Source of the DNA: Phenylobacterium sp.
Lineage (GTDB): Bacteria; Pseudomonadota; Alphaproteobacteria; Caulobacterales; Caulobacteraceae
DNA: 64,000 nucleotides
Reading direction: 5' to 3'
Assembly: GCA_020402745.1 (NCBI GenBank)
Contig: JADBYZ010000001.1
Span: 372,001 to 436,000 of the forward strand
Part shown: positions 40,073 through 48,335 of the stretch, piece by piece
Position numbering within the stretch: the stretch's first letter is position 1
Layout of the letters: the number at the start of each line of letters is the position of its first letter
Position numbers and translations under genes: made by a program
The notes under the pieces: generated by a model
Databases searched by the model: none
The model's input: the letters and a program-made list of their open reading frames with translations, nothing else
Told to the model about the DNA's origin: nothing

Positions 40073-42055
40073 TCATCCGAACTCGATCAACACCTCGTCG
40101 GCGGCGACGGAGGCCCCTGCGGCCACCAGGACCGCCTTGACCACCCCGTCCCGCTCCGCCCGGATAATGTTCTGCATCTTCATGGCCTCGATGATCGCCA
40201 CCTGTTCCCCCGAGCGCACGGACTGGCCGGCCTCGACATCCAGGGTGACCACGAGACCGGGCATGGGCGAGATGACCAGCTTGGCGGTGTCCGCCGCCTT
40301 CTTGGGCGGCAGCATGTCATGGAGCTGGGCTGACCGCGGCGACAGGACGAGGATCCGGCAGGTCGCCGCCCGGTGACGGATCAGATAGCCCTCGGCGACC
40401 GGCTGCACGGCGCAGGCGAAGTCCCGGCCGTCCAAGACGCCGCGGAAGACAGGCAGTCCAGGACGCCAGTCGGCCTGGTCCAGCAGGAGAGCCCGGCCCT
40501 CGTCGAGCAGGTCGATCTTCAGCCCCTCCTCCGAGGTCTCCAGGAGGACGGGGCGGTGCTCGCCGGCGCCGATCACGATCCAGTCGTCGCGCAGCCGCCC
40601 ACCCGCCGCCCGCCCGGCGATCACCCGGTGCATGGCGCAGGCCACGGCGGTCATCAGGTCTTTCTGGAAGGCCTCCGGGGCGGTTCCCTGGAAGCCCTCC
40701 GGGAACTCATCCTTGATGTAGGAGGTGGAGAGGCGCCCGGACCGGAAACGCTCCTGGTCCATCACGGCGGCCAGGAAGGGAATGTTCTGGCCCAAGCCCT
40801 CGATGTGGAAGTTCTCCAGGGCCTGGCCCATGGCGTCGATGGCCGCGATCCGGTCCGGTCCCCAGGTCGAAAGCTTGGAGATCATGGGGTCGTAGTACAT
40901 CGAGATCTCATCGCCCTCGCGCACGCCCGCATCGTTCCGGATCAAGACGCCGCCCTCGGCCTCCCCCTCCGCAGGGGGGCTGTAGCGGACCAGCCGCCCG
41001 ATGGAGGGTAGGAAACCGCGGTAGGGGTCTTCGGCGTAGATCCGGCTTTCCATGGCCCAGCCGTTGATCGAGAGGTCCTCCTGGCGGAAGGCCAGCTTCT
41101 CTCCCCAGGCGGACCGGATCATCTGCTCGACAAGGTCCACGCCGGTGATCAGCTCGGTGACGGGATGTTCCACCTGCAGGCGGGTGTTCATCTCCAGGAA
41201 GAAGAAGCTGCGATCCTGGCCGGCGACGAACTCTACGGTGCCGGCGCTGTCGTAGTTGACCGCCTTGGCTAGGGCCACCGCCTGGGCGCCCATGGCGGCG
41301 CGGGTCGCCTCGTCGAGGAGCGGTGACGGCGCCTCTTCGATCACCTTCTGGTTGCGGCGCTGGATCGAGCACTCGCGCTCGAACAGGTGAACCACGTTGC
41401 CATGCTTGTCGCCGAGGACCTGGATCTCGATGTGCCGGGGGCTCTCGATGAACTTCTCAATGAAGATCCGGTCATCGCCGAAGCTCGCCTTGGCCTCGGC
41501 CCGGACGGCGGGGAACCCCTCCTCAACGTCCTGGCGGTTCCAGGCGACCCGGATACCCTTGCCTCCGCCGCCAGCGGACGCCTTGATCATCACCGGATAG
41601 CCGATGTCCTCTGCGATGCGGATGGCGTGGGCGGTGTCGTCGATCTCACCCACATGGCCCGGCACAACCGAGACGTTGGCGCGGGCGGCGAACTTCTTGG
41701 ATTCGATCTTGTCACCCATGGCCTCGATGGCGTGGGGATTGGGGCCAATGAAGACGATCCCCTCGTCGGCGAGGCGCTTGGCGAAGCCGGCGTTCTCGGA
41801 CAGGAAACCGAAGCCCGGATGAACCGCCTCGGCGCCGGTCGCCCGGCAGGCCTCTACGATCTTGTCGGCCACCAGATAGCTGGCGGACGCGGGCGCCGGG
41901 CCGATGAAGACGCTTTCGTCCGCCATCTCGACGGCCATCGAATCCGCATCCGCCTCGGAATAGACCACCACCGTGGCGATCCCCAGACGGCGGCAGGTCT
42001 TGATGATCCGCACGGCGATCTCGCCGCGGTTGGCAATGAGGATCTTCCTGAACAT
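40073..42055 (-). CDS. pccA: acetyl/propionyl-CoA carboxylase alpha subunit (biotin carboxylase + BCCP)
   Basis: This biotin-containing subunit of an acyl-CoA carboxylase has 660 residues. The N-terminal biotin carboxylase (MFRKILIANRGEIAVRIIKTC, the ATP-grasp loop KASAGGGGKGIRV, MNTRLQVEHPVTELITG) is followed by a BT linker domain and the biotinyl domain, with Lys626 in EAMKMQN. The sequence organisation is that of propionyl-CoA carboxylase alpha, which makes methylmalonyl-CoA. The beta subunit lies 1 kb away on the same strand, separated by msrB and a channel-like gene. It diverges from msrB. Confidence 0.94.
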   Translation of the reverse strand: MFRKILIANRGEIAVRIIKTCRRLGIATVVVYSEADADSMAVEMADESVFIGPAPASASYLVADKIVEACRATGAEAVHPGFGFLSENAGFAKRLADEGIVFIGPNPHAIEAMGDKIESKKFAARANVSVVPGHVGEIDDTAHAIRIAEDIGYPVMIKASAGGGGKGIRVAWNRQDVEEGFPAVRAEAKASFGDDRIFIEKFIESPRHIEIQVLGDKHGNVVHLFERECSIQRRNQKVIEEAPSPLLDEATRAAMGAQAVALAKAVNYDSAGTVEFVAGQDRSFFFLEMNTRLQVEHPVTELITGVDLVEQMIRSAWGEKLAFRQEDLSINGWAMESRIYAEDPYRGFLPSIGRLVRYSPPAEGEAEGGVLIRNDAGVREGDEISMYYDPMISKLSTWGPDRIAAIDAMGQALENFHIEGLGQNIPFLAAVMDQERFRSGRLSTSYIKDEFPEGFQGTAPEAFQKDLMTAVACAMHRVIAGRAAGGRLRDDWIVIGAGEHRPVLLETSEEGLKIDLLDEGRALLLDQADWRPGLPVFRGVLDGRDFACAVQPVAEGYLIRHRAATCRILVLSPRSAQLHDMLPPKKAADTAKLVISPMPGLVVTLDVEAGQSVRSGEQVAIIEAMKMQNIIRAERDGVVKAVLVAAGASVAADEVLIEFG

Positions 42056-42134
42056 CCAGCGCCCCTTGAACAGTGCCGGGGATTCGGCGCATCGGGTGCT
42101 TCCACCCGGGACATCCGCCCCCTAGATTGCAGGC

Positions 42135-42620
42135 ATGGACAAGCCCGCGATCTCTCCGTCTTCCTTCGACCTCACGCCACCCGACGCTGCGGAACGCAAG
42201 CGTCTTGAGTCCGGTCTGACGACCGAGGAGGCCGAGGTCCTGCTCCGACACGGCACGGAAGCGCCGTTCTGCGGAGGCCTTCTAAACAACAAGGCCGACG
42301 GGGTCTATTGCTGCCGGCTCTGCGGGCTGCCCCTGTTCCAGGCCGGGACCAAGTTCGAGAGCGGCACCGGCTGGCCCAGCTTCTGGGCGCCCATCCACCC
42401 TGGTCACGTGATCGGTGTGCGCGACACCAGCTACGGCATGATCCGGATCGAGACCCGATGCGCCCGTTGCGACAGCCATCAGGGACACGTCTTCCCCGAC
42501 GGCCCTCCCCCGACGCGGCTGCGCTACTGCATCAACTCGGTTTCGCTGGAGTTCACGCCGGCGGATAAAGCCCTCCGGGACCCCTTGGGCCGAGGGGACG
42601 ATCTGGCGTCACTGTCCTGA
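42135..42620 (+). CDS. msrB: peptide-methionine (R)-S-oxide reductase MsrB
   Basis: MsrB repairs methionine-R-sulfoxide in proteins. The 161-residue protein has the two zinc CxxC pairs (CCRLCG and CARCDSHQGHVF), GTGWPSFWAP, and the catalytic Cys in RYCINSVSLEF. The ATG at 42135 has no good ribosome site. A CCTAGATT -10-like element lies about 8 bases upstream, so a leaderless transcript is possible. It diverges from pccA, and its last 12 bases overlap the end of the channel-like gene on the other strand. Confidence 0.95.
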   Translation: MDKPAISPSSFDLTPPDAAERKRLESGLTTEEAEVLLRHGTEAPFCGGLLNNKADGVYCCRLCGLPLFQAGTKFESGTGWPSFWAPIHPGHVIGVRDTSYGMIRIETRCARCDSHQGHVFPDGPPPTRLRYCINSVSLEFTPADKALRDPLGRGDDLASLS

Positions 42621-43109
42621 TGATTCTGGGGGACGCCCCGATAGACGCCGTTCAGCAATCGCGCCCCGCTGGGCCTTCGCCTCCTCGTCGTCAGTCATCA
42701 GGTTGTCCAGAAGCTGGAAGAGAAAGGCGGTGGACCAGCCGATCAGCAGCATGCCGTTCACCCCCTCCAGCACGCCGACCAGCCGCCATTCCGCCGGCAA
42801 CAAGCCCGCAGCCTCCCCAATGGTGGAGTAGGAGCTGGTCGAGATGAAGAGGGCCTCCTCCAGGGTGTCCGTCAGTCCCATGGCCCTGTAGGTCAGGGCG
42901 TAGAGCCAGATCTCCGTCCCGTGCACCACGAACAGGCCCAGGACTACGCCCATGGGAACGATCACCCGGTCCAGGTGCACGAACAGGAGAAAGCGCTCCA
43001 GGTGAAGACGCACCAGCCGCCGAAGTATGCCCAGGCCGATCAGGTGCATGACCACCGTCGCCGACACCAGCACTGTGGAGAGCATCAGCTGGGCGGCGAG
43101 ATTGTGCAC
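42609..43109 (-). CDS. two-helix ion-channel-like membrane protein
   Basis: This 166-residue membrane protein has about four hydrophobic segments (residues 8-28, 45-68, 85-105 as a re-entrant loop, and 108-135). The loop STSSYSTIGEAAGLLP, followed by a long helix, resembles the pore helix, filter and inner helix of bacterial ion channels of the Ion_trans_2 type. The filter reads STIGE instead of T-V-G-Y-G-D, so potassium selectivity is doubtful. The start is the ATG at 43109. It is located between msrB and pccB. Its function is inferred only from the loop pattern. Confidence 0.72.
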   Translation of the reverse strand: MHNLAAQLMLSTVLVSATVVMHLIGLGILRRLVRLHLERFLLFVHLDRVIVPMGVVLGLFVVHGTEIWLYALTYRAMGLTDTLEEALFISTSSYSTIGEAAGLLPAEWRLVGVLEGVNGMLLIGWSTAFLFQLLDNLMTDDEEAKAQRGAIAERRLSGRPPESSGQ

Positions 43110-43143
43110 TCAGGACCTCATGGAGCCTGCGCCCGAAGGCGGA

Positions 43144-44676
43144 TCAGAGGGGGATGTTGTCGTGCTTCTTCCAGGGATTGGATAGCACCTTGCCCTTCAG
43201 GTTGCGCAGGGACCGGGCGATGCGACTCCGCGTCGAGTGGGGCGAGATCACGTCGTCAATGTAGCCGCGCGAGGCCGCCACGAAGGGATTGGCGAAGCGC
43301 GCCTTGTACTCGGCCTCCCGGGCGGCGATCGCCTCGGCATCGCCGATCTCGGAGCGGAAAATGATCTCCACGGCGCCCTTCGATCCCATGACGGCGATCT
43401 CTGCGGAGGGCCAGGCGTAGTTGACGTCGCCACGGATATGCTTGGAGCTCATCACGTCATAGGCCCCGCCGTAGGCCTTGCGGGTGATCAGGGTCACCTT
43501 GGGTACGGTGGCCTCGGCGAAGGCGAACAGCAACTTGGCGCCGTGCCGGATCAGGCCGCCCTGCTCCTGCTTTGTCCCGGGCATGAAGCCGGGCACGTCG
43601 ACGAGGGTGACGAGGGGAATGTCGAAGGCGTCGCAGAAGCGGACGAACCGCGCGGCCTTGCGGGAGGAGTCGATATCCAGCACCCCCGCCAAAACCTGGG
43701 GCTGGTTCGCGACGATGCCGATGGTCGAACCCTCCATGCGGGCGAAACCACAGATGATGTTCTTGGCGTAGTCCGGCGAGATTTCGAAGAAATCCGCCTC
43801 ATCTACAACCTTCAGGATGAGCTCCTTCATGTCGTAGGGCTTGTTCGGATTGGCCGGAACGAGGGTGTCGAGGGAAGGCTCGATCCGCTCGGCGTCATCG
43901 TAGCACTCCCGGACCGGAGGCTTCTCGCGGTTCGACAGTGGCAGGAAGTCGACGAGGCGACGCACCTGGGTCAGGGCCTCGAGGTCGTTCTCGAAGGCGC
44001 CGTCCGCGACGCCGGACTTCAGGGCGTGGACCCGGTACCCGCCCAGTTCCTCGTGGGTAACCTCTTCATGGGTCACGGTGCGGACCACATCCGGCCCGGT
44101 GACGTACATGTAGCTGGTGTCCTTCACCATGAAGATGAAGTCGGTGATGGCCGGCGAGTAGACATCGCCGCCGGCGCAGGGGCCCATGATGACGCTGATC
44201 TGTGGGATCACGCCCGAGGCAAGGGTGTTCTGGAGGAAGATGTCCGCATAGCCGGCGAGGCCGTCGACGCCTTCCTGGATGCGGGCGCCGCCAGCGTCGA
44301 AGAGGCCGATGATGGGCGCGCCGACCTTCAGGGCCTGTTCCTGCACCTTGACGATCTTGCGGGCGTGGGCGTTCGACAGCGAGCCGCCGAAGACCGTGAA
44401 ATCCTTGGAGAAGACGAAGACCACCCGGCCGTTGATGGCGCCCCAGCCGGTCACGACCCCATCGCCGGCGATCTTCTGCTCGGCCATGCCGAAGTCCACG
44501 GCCCGGTGTTCGACGAACATGTCGAACTCCTCGAAGGAGCCTTCGTCCAGCAGGAGGTCAAGGCGCTCCCGCGCCGTCAGCTTGCCCTTGGCGTGCTGGG
44601 CGTCGATGCGGCGACCGCCACCACCGGCCCGTGCTTCCGAGCGCCGCCGCTCGAGCTCCTCAAGGATTTCCTTCAC
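43144..44676 (-). CDS. pccB: acyl-CoA (propionyl-CoA) carboxylase beta subunit
   Basis: This carboxyltransferase subunit has 510 residues and moves carboxybiotin carbon to propionyl- or acetyl-CoA. It has the two crotonase-like halves. Blocks include [79 protein letters not shown] and, in the C half, [22 protein letters not shown] and [14 protein letters not shown]. It ends with [11 protein letters not shown], typical of PccB. It works with PccA encoded downstream. Confidence 0.95.
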   Translation of the reverse strand: MKEILEELERRRSEARAGGGGRRIDAQHAKGKLTARERLDLLLDEGSFEEFDMFVEHRAVDFGMAEQKIAGDGVVTGWGAINGRVVFVFSKDFTVFGGSLSNAHARKIVKVQEQALKVGAPIIGLFDAGGARIQEGVDGLAGYADIFLQNTLASGVIPQISVIMGPCAGGDVYSPAITDFIFMVKDTSYMYVTGPDVVRTVTHEEVTHEELGGYRVHALKSGVADGAFENDLEALTQVRRLVDFLPLSNREKPPVRECYDDAERIEPSLDTLVPANPNKPYDMKELILKVVDEADFFEISPDYAKNIICGFARMEGSTIGIVANQPQVLAGVLDIDSSRKAARFVRFCDAFDIPLVTLVDVPGFMPGTKQEQGGLIRHGAKLLFAFAEATVPKVTLITRKAYGGAYDVMSSKHIRGDVNYAWPSAEIAVMGSKGAVEIIFRSEIGDAEAIAAREAEYKARFANPFVAASRGYIDDVISPHSTRSRIARSLRNLKGKVLSNPWKKHDNIPL

Positions 44677-44712
44677 CGCAAAACCCCGTGACGCATTGAC
44701 GACAGGCGCAAA

Positions 44713-44741
44713 GCCCTAGTCCGAGCAGAGCCGGGGCGCAA
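44713..44741 (-). promoter_or_regulatory. candidate pccB promoter
   Basis: Read on the minus strand, TTGCGC (44736-44741) is followed 15 bases later by ACTAGGGC (44713-44720), ahead of the pccB ATG at 44676. The same TTGCGC / ACTAG layout occurs before mlaE. It lies entirely in the gap after the ATP12-family gene. Confidence 0.4.
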
Positions 44742-44743
44742 GG

Positions 44744-45493
44744 TCACGCCGGGGAAACCGGATCCGCGTCCAGCCCACGGAACCAGGCCTCCAGCATCCT
44801 GGCTTCCGCCTGCAGGCGGGCCGTCCGCTCGGCGGCCTCCTCGTCGATTCCCCATTGGGATTCCTGCCAGGCCTCATCGAGCCGGGAGAGGGCGTAGGCC
44901 TCCTCTCCGCTGAACCAGCCGCGCCAGAGCCCCAGGGTCAGGACGGCGGAGCCGAACAGGGGAACGCCGAAGGCCAGGCCGGAGAGGGTGTAGTCGTCCG
45001 CAGACAGGGCGTGCCGCCGGACCGCCTCAAGGGCGTGATCCGGCTGGTCCCGGTGCAGAATGCCCCGGGACGGCTCCAGGGCCACCCCAAGCTCGGACCG
45101 GGCCCGATCAAGGACAGGGCTCCACTCGGTCATCTGCCGGGCGCGAAGGGCTTCTGGGGCTTCGGCCGGATAGCAGAGCAGGTCGTTGCCGGCGTAGCGG
45201 ACGATCTGGTCGGCGACCGCCTCACGGGCGGTCGGGATCGCCTCAAGGGCGGTGAAGGCCAGGCGGGTGGCGTGCATGACGGCCAGGTCCACGTGCCGGG
45301 TCTGGGCCTCCCACTCCACTGCCGCCAGTTCGGCCAGGCCGCGGGTGGGCGCCACGAGGGCGGCGCCGCGGGAGGAACGCGGCGGGCGACCGTCCAGCAG
45401 GACCCGCCAGCCCTCCTCCCCGGCTTCGACGGAGACCGTCTCGTAGAAGCGGCGGGGCTTCTCGCCCGGCTCGATGAAGCCCTTCTGGACCAT
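44744..45493 (-). CDS. ATP12 family F1-ATPase assembly chaperone
   Basis: This 249-residue protein is of the ATP12 family, shared by mitochondria and alphaproteobacteria, where it assists assembly of the F1 alpha subunit. It shows RRFYETVSVEAGEEGWRVLLDGRPPRSS near the start, AVEWEAQTRHVDLAVMHATRLAFTALE, and DLLCYPAEAPEALRARQMTEWSPVL. It is upstream of pccB and downstream of the RluC-like gene, with 61 bases to the latter. No ATP synthase genes are in the window. Confidence 0.93.
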   Translation of the reverse strand: MVQKGFIEPGEKPRRFYETVSVEAGEEGWRVLLDGRPPRSSRGAALVAPTRGLAELAAVEWEAQTRHVDLAVMHATRLAFTALEAIPTAREAVADQIVRYAGNDLLCYPAEAPEALRARQMTEWSPVLDRARSELGVALEPSRGILHRDQPDHALEAVRRHALSADDYTLSGLAFGVPLFGSAVLTLGLWRGWFSGEEAYALSRLDEAWQESQWGIDEEAAERTARLQAEARMLEAWFRGLDADPVSPA

Positions 45494-45554
45494 GGTCAGA
45501 TCTCCCGGAGTCCGTGCTGAATGCCGCTGGAGTCGAGGCGAGGCAAGCCCGCCG

Positions 45555-46556
45555 TCAGCCGCCTCGGCGCCCGCCGCGCCCCGACCGCCGGAAGGGATCG
45601 GGATCGGCCTCCGAGGCCTCGAATCCGAAGCGGGTGAAGCCCGCCTTCATCTCCGGACTCAGCGGCGCCTCCAGGACCAGCAGACCTCCGGTGGGATGGG
45701 GCAGGCTCAGGCGGCGGGCGTGCAGCTGCAGGCCCAACCCCGCCGAGAGGCCGACCGACTCCGGGGTGTTGTACTTGGGGTCCCCAAGGATCGGATGCCC
45801 CATGGCCAGCATGTGGGCCCGCAGCTGGTGGGTCCGGCCAGTGTGGGGCCTCAGGGCCATCCAGGAAACCCGGTCTCCTGCCCGTGAAATCAGGGTGAAC
45901 TCGGTCTCGGCAGGTTCGGCCCGGGGATCCTTGGGCTCGGCGGGCACAACCAGTTCGCGGTCGCCAACGCCCTTCTTCACGAGAGGCAGGCTGAGGATCC
46001 CATCCTGCGGTCGGGGGTGACCGAGGACCAGGGCCCAATAGGTTTTCTCGGCCTTGCGCCGCGCAAAGGCGCCGGCGAGGCGCGCGGCGGCGGCGGGAGT
46101 CTTTCCGGCGACCAGGACGCCTGAGGTATCGCGGTCCAGCCGATGGACAAGGCGGGGTCGATCGAGCCCCTCCCCCCAGGCGGACAGGAGGCGGTCGACG
46201 TGGTTGCGGGTCTTGGTGCCCCCCTGCACCGCGAGGCCGGCGGGCTTGTTGAGGGCCAGGACCGCCTCGTCCTCATGCAGCACCAGGCTCCGGGCGTAGG
46301 CGGCGTCACGGGAGGGCAGAGCGGGGCGCGGCGCATCGGCCGCTGGGGCGTCCGGCAGGGGCGGAACACGGACCTCGTCGCCGGCCTCCAGGCGGGTGTC
46401 CGGCCGCACCCGGGCGCCGCCGACGCGGATCTGGCCCGAGCGGGTGAGCTTCTGAATCTGGACCTGGGTCAGGTGCGGCCAACGCCGGCGGAACCAGCGG
46501 TCCAGCCGGACCCCGCCCTCCCCCGGATCCACGGTCAGGGTGCGGACCTCCCTCAT
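45555..46556 (-). CDS. RluC/RluA family pseudouridine synthase (large, with S4 domain)
   Basis: This 333-residue enzyme isomerises uridine to pseudouridine in rRNA. It has an N-terminal S4 RNA-binding domain (VRLDRWFRRRWPHLTQVQIQKLTRSGQIRVGG) and a catalytic domain with the active Asp in LVHRLDRDTSGVLV, plus HTGRTHQLRAHM. The architecture is that of RluC, which modifies 23S rRNA. Its ATG overlaps the fluC stop by 4 bases. The C-terminal tail is short and Arg/Gly-rich. Confidence 0.92.
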   Translation of the reverse strand: MREVRTLTVDPGEGGVRLDRWFRRRWPHLTQVQIQKLTRSGQIRVGGARVRPDTRLEAGDEVRVPPLPDAPAADAPRPALPSRDAAYARSLVLHEDEAVLALNKPAGLAVQGGTKTRNHVDRLLSAWGEGLDRPRLVHRLDRDTSGVLVAGKTPAAAARLAGAFARRKAEKTYWALVLGHPRPQDGILSLPLVKKGVGDRELVVPAEPKDPRAEPAETEFTLISRAGDRVSWMALRPHTGRTHQLRAHMLAMGHPILGDPKYNTPESVGLSAGLGLQLHARRLSLPHPTGGLLVLEAPLSPEMKAGFTRFGFEASEADPDPFRRSGRGGRRGG

Positions 46557-46936
46557 GCCGCCCACCGGCGCATGATCAGGAGCCCCAGGAAGACCGCCGC
46601 CGTGGAGAGGAGGACGGACAGGACGGCGTAGAGCCCCGCCTGGGCCCAGGCCCGTCGCTCGATCATCATCAGGGTCTCGAGTGAGAAGGCCGAGAAGGTG
46701 GTGAAGCCGCCCAGGACGCCCACCCCGAGGAGGAGACGGACCCGCTCGCCCTCGGCCCCTGCGCGAAGGGCCAGCCATCCCGCCAGGAGCCCGATGAGCA
46801 GGCCGCCCGCTGTATTGGCCGTGAAGGTGGCCCAGGGCCAGCCAACGCCCGGCCGGGAGAGGGCCTGGGACAGGAGGTAGCGCAGCACCGCGCCGGCGCC
46901 GCCGCCGGCCGCGACGAGGATCAGGTTGCCGCTCAT
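46553..46936 (-). CDS. crcB: fluoride channel FluC/CrcB
   Basis: This is a fluoride-specific export channel: a 127-residue inner-membrane protein with four helices that works as a dual-topology dimer. It shows GGGAGAVLRYLLSQ, WATFTANTAGGLLIGLLAGW, the sodium/fluoride signature GFTTFSAFSLET and a final hydrophobic helix. The ATG at 46936 overlaps the upstream pseudouridine synthase stop by 4 bases, leaving no room for a fluoride riboswitch directly ahead of it. It is embedded between two RluA-type genes. Confidence 0.95.
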   Translation of the reverse strand: MSGNLILVAAGGGAGAVLRYLLSQALSRPGVGWPWATFTANTAGGLLIGLLAGWLALRAGAEGERVRLLLGVGVLGGFTTFSAFSLETLMMIERRAWAQAGLYAVLSVLLSTAAVFLGLLIMRRWAA

Positions 46937-47754
46937 GGGACAGTCGGTTCCGGAGGCTCCTGGAGGCCCAGTCCGGACAGCAGGCTGGCGAAGTCCTCGG
47001 GCGGTGGTGCGCGAAGCGTCATCTGTCCCCCCTCCGGGTGCGGAAAGGTCAGGGCCCAGGCGTGGAGCATGAGCCTGGGCGCTGGCAGGCCCCCGACCAT
47101 CAGGGCGCCTCCATACCACGCGTCGCCGGCGATGGGACGCTGTATCGAGGCGAGGTGGACGCGGATCTGGTGCATGCGCCCGGTGACCGGCGAGGCCTCA
47201 AGAAGGGCAGCGCCCTCGGTCTCCCCGAGGGTCCGGTAGCGCGTCTCCGAGGCCTCAGCATCGGGGGCGTCGGGGGCGCAGACCTGCATCCGGGCCTCAC
47301 GGCCGCTCTCCACCCGCCGCAGGGCCGCCGTAATGCGGCCCGACGGAGGGACAGGAGCCCCCGGCGTGACCAGGGCCAGGTAGGCCTTGCGGATCTTCCG
47401 CGCCATCATGGCCTTGCCCAGAAAGCTTGCCGCCGGCTGGGTGCGTGCCGCCAGGATCACCCCTGAGGTATCGCGGTCGAGGCGGTGGATCAGCCGTGGG
47501 CGCGCCTTGCCGGGCCGGGCGAAGGCCCACAGCATCTCGTCCAGGGTCACGACCTGTCCCCGTCCGCCCTGGCTCGACAGGCCCGCCGGCTTGTTGAGGG
47601 CCAGGATGTGGGCGTCCTCGTGGAAGACCAGGGACCGGACAAGGTCGACCTGTTCAGGGCTGAGGGGGACGGGTCGACGGGGTTTCACCGCGCCATTTAG
47701 CGGAACCGGCGGGGTTCCGTCACCCTCACGGCCTTTCCAGGACCCTGGGGTCAC
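46933..47754 (-). CDS. RluA family pseudouridine synthase (no S4 domain)
   Basis: This 273-residue catalytic-domain-only pseudouridine synthase has the active Asp in LIHRLDRDTSGVIL, LNKPAGLSSQGG, and VTGRMHQIRVHLASIQRPIAGDAWYGG. It lacks an S4 domain, resembling RluA/TruC-type enzymes that act on rRNA or tRNA; the target is not determinable. The start is uncertain: the GTG at 47754 overlaps the acetyltransferase stop by 4 bases but has a weak ribosome site. It overlaps crcB downstream. Confidence 0.9.
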   Translation of the reverse strand: MTPGSWKGREGDGTPPVPLNGAVKPRRPVPLSPEQVDLVRSLVFHEDAHILALNKPAGLSSQGGRGQVVTLDEMLWAFARPGKARPRLIHRLDRDTSGVILAARTQPAASFLGKAMMARKIRKAYLALVTPGAPVPPSGRITAALRRVESGREARMQVCAPDAPDAEASETRYRTLGETEGAALLEASPVTGRMHQIRVHLASIQRPIAGDAWYGGALMVGGLPAPRLMLHAWALTFPHPEGGQMTLRAPPPEDFASLLSGLGLQEPPEPTVP

Positions 47755-48335
47755 TCTGCAAGATCTATGGCGACCTCGTGTTTAGCCGCCGCCAGCCGCG
47801 GTGCGCCCTCGCGCCAATCCTCGAGTGTGAGACCGAGAAGGTGGACACCCAAGCGGCCGCCTTCGCGGCGAACCTGCGAGCGACGAAAGCCCTCAACCTG
47901 AAAGAGCAGCTTGTGGTGAACGCCTAGGCTGGCCGCGTTTCCCTCGATCACCTCACCGTTGATTTTCTCCAGGCCCAGAGAACCGAAGGCGTACCCGATT
48001 ATCTGGGAAAGCACGGCCGACCCAAGGCCGGCAGGCGCGGATGGACCCATGTAGAACCCCCAGTCCGCCGTTCGATGGGTATGATCGATCGCTGTCAGGC
48101 TCGCCAGCCCCGCCACTCCTCCTGAAGCGCCGAGAACGACGAAGGTCGCGCGGCGGTCATCCCGCTCCAAGCCCTGCAGCCAACGCTGGTGCTCCTCAAC
48201 GGAGATGACGTGGTCCGCGTACATGGCGGAACGGACCGAGGGTTCATTCCGCAAGGACCTGACCGCCTCCTGCTGCTGGACGGAACACAGCAGGATCGGC
48301 CTGAGACGATAGGGGCCAAGGAGGGATCCGCTCAT
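47751..48335 (-). CDS. GNAT family N-acetyltransferase, PseH/FlmH-like
   Basis: This 194-residue acetyl-CoA-dependent transferase opens with YRLRPI...SVQQQEAVRSLRNEPSVRS and EEHQRWLQGLERDDR. The acetyl-CoA fold follows: DWGFYMGPSAPAGLGSAVLSQIIGYAFGSLGLEKINGEVIEGN, then a KLLFQVEGFRR segment. This order matches PseH, which acetylates the amino sugar in pseudaminic acid synthesis for flagellin modification. No other pse/flm gene is in the window, so the substrate is tentative. It overlaps rarA by 4 bases. Confidence 0.84.
   Translation of the reverse strand: MSGSLLGPYRLRPILLCSVQQQEAVRSLRNEPSVRSAMYADHVISVEEHQRWLQGLERDDRRATFVVLGASGGVAGLASLTAIDHTHRTADWGFYMGPSAPAGLGSAVLSQIIGYAFGSLGLEKINGEVIEGNAASLGVHHKLLFQVEGFRRSQVRREGGRLGVHLLGLTLEDWREGAPRLAAAKHEVAIDLAE

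Noticed and set aside
43237-44691. A 484-codon open frame on the plus strand
   Set aside because: It mirrors pccB, an unmistakable carboxyltransferase gene, and shows no family features.
46937-47100. Fluoride riboswitch ahead of crcB
   Set aside because: The upstream sequence is coding for the RluA-type protein up to and past the crcB start.
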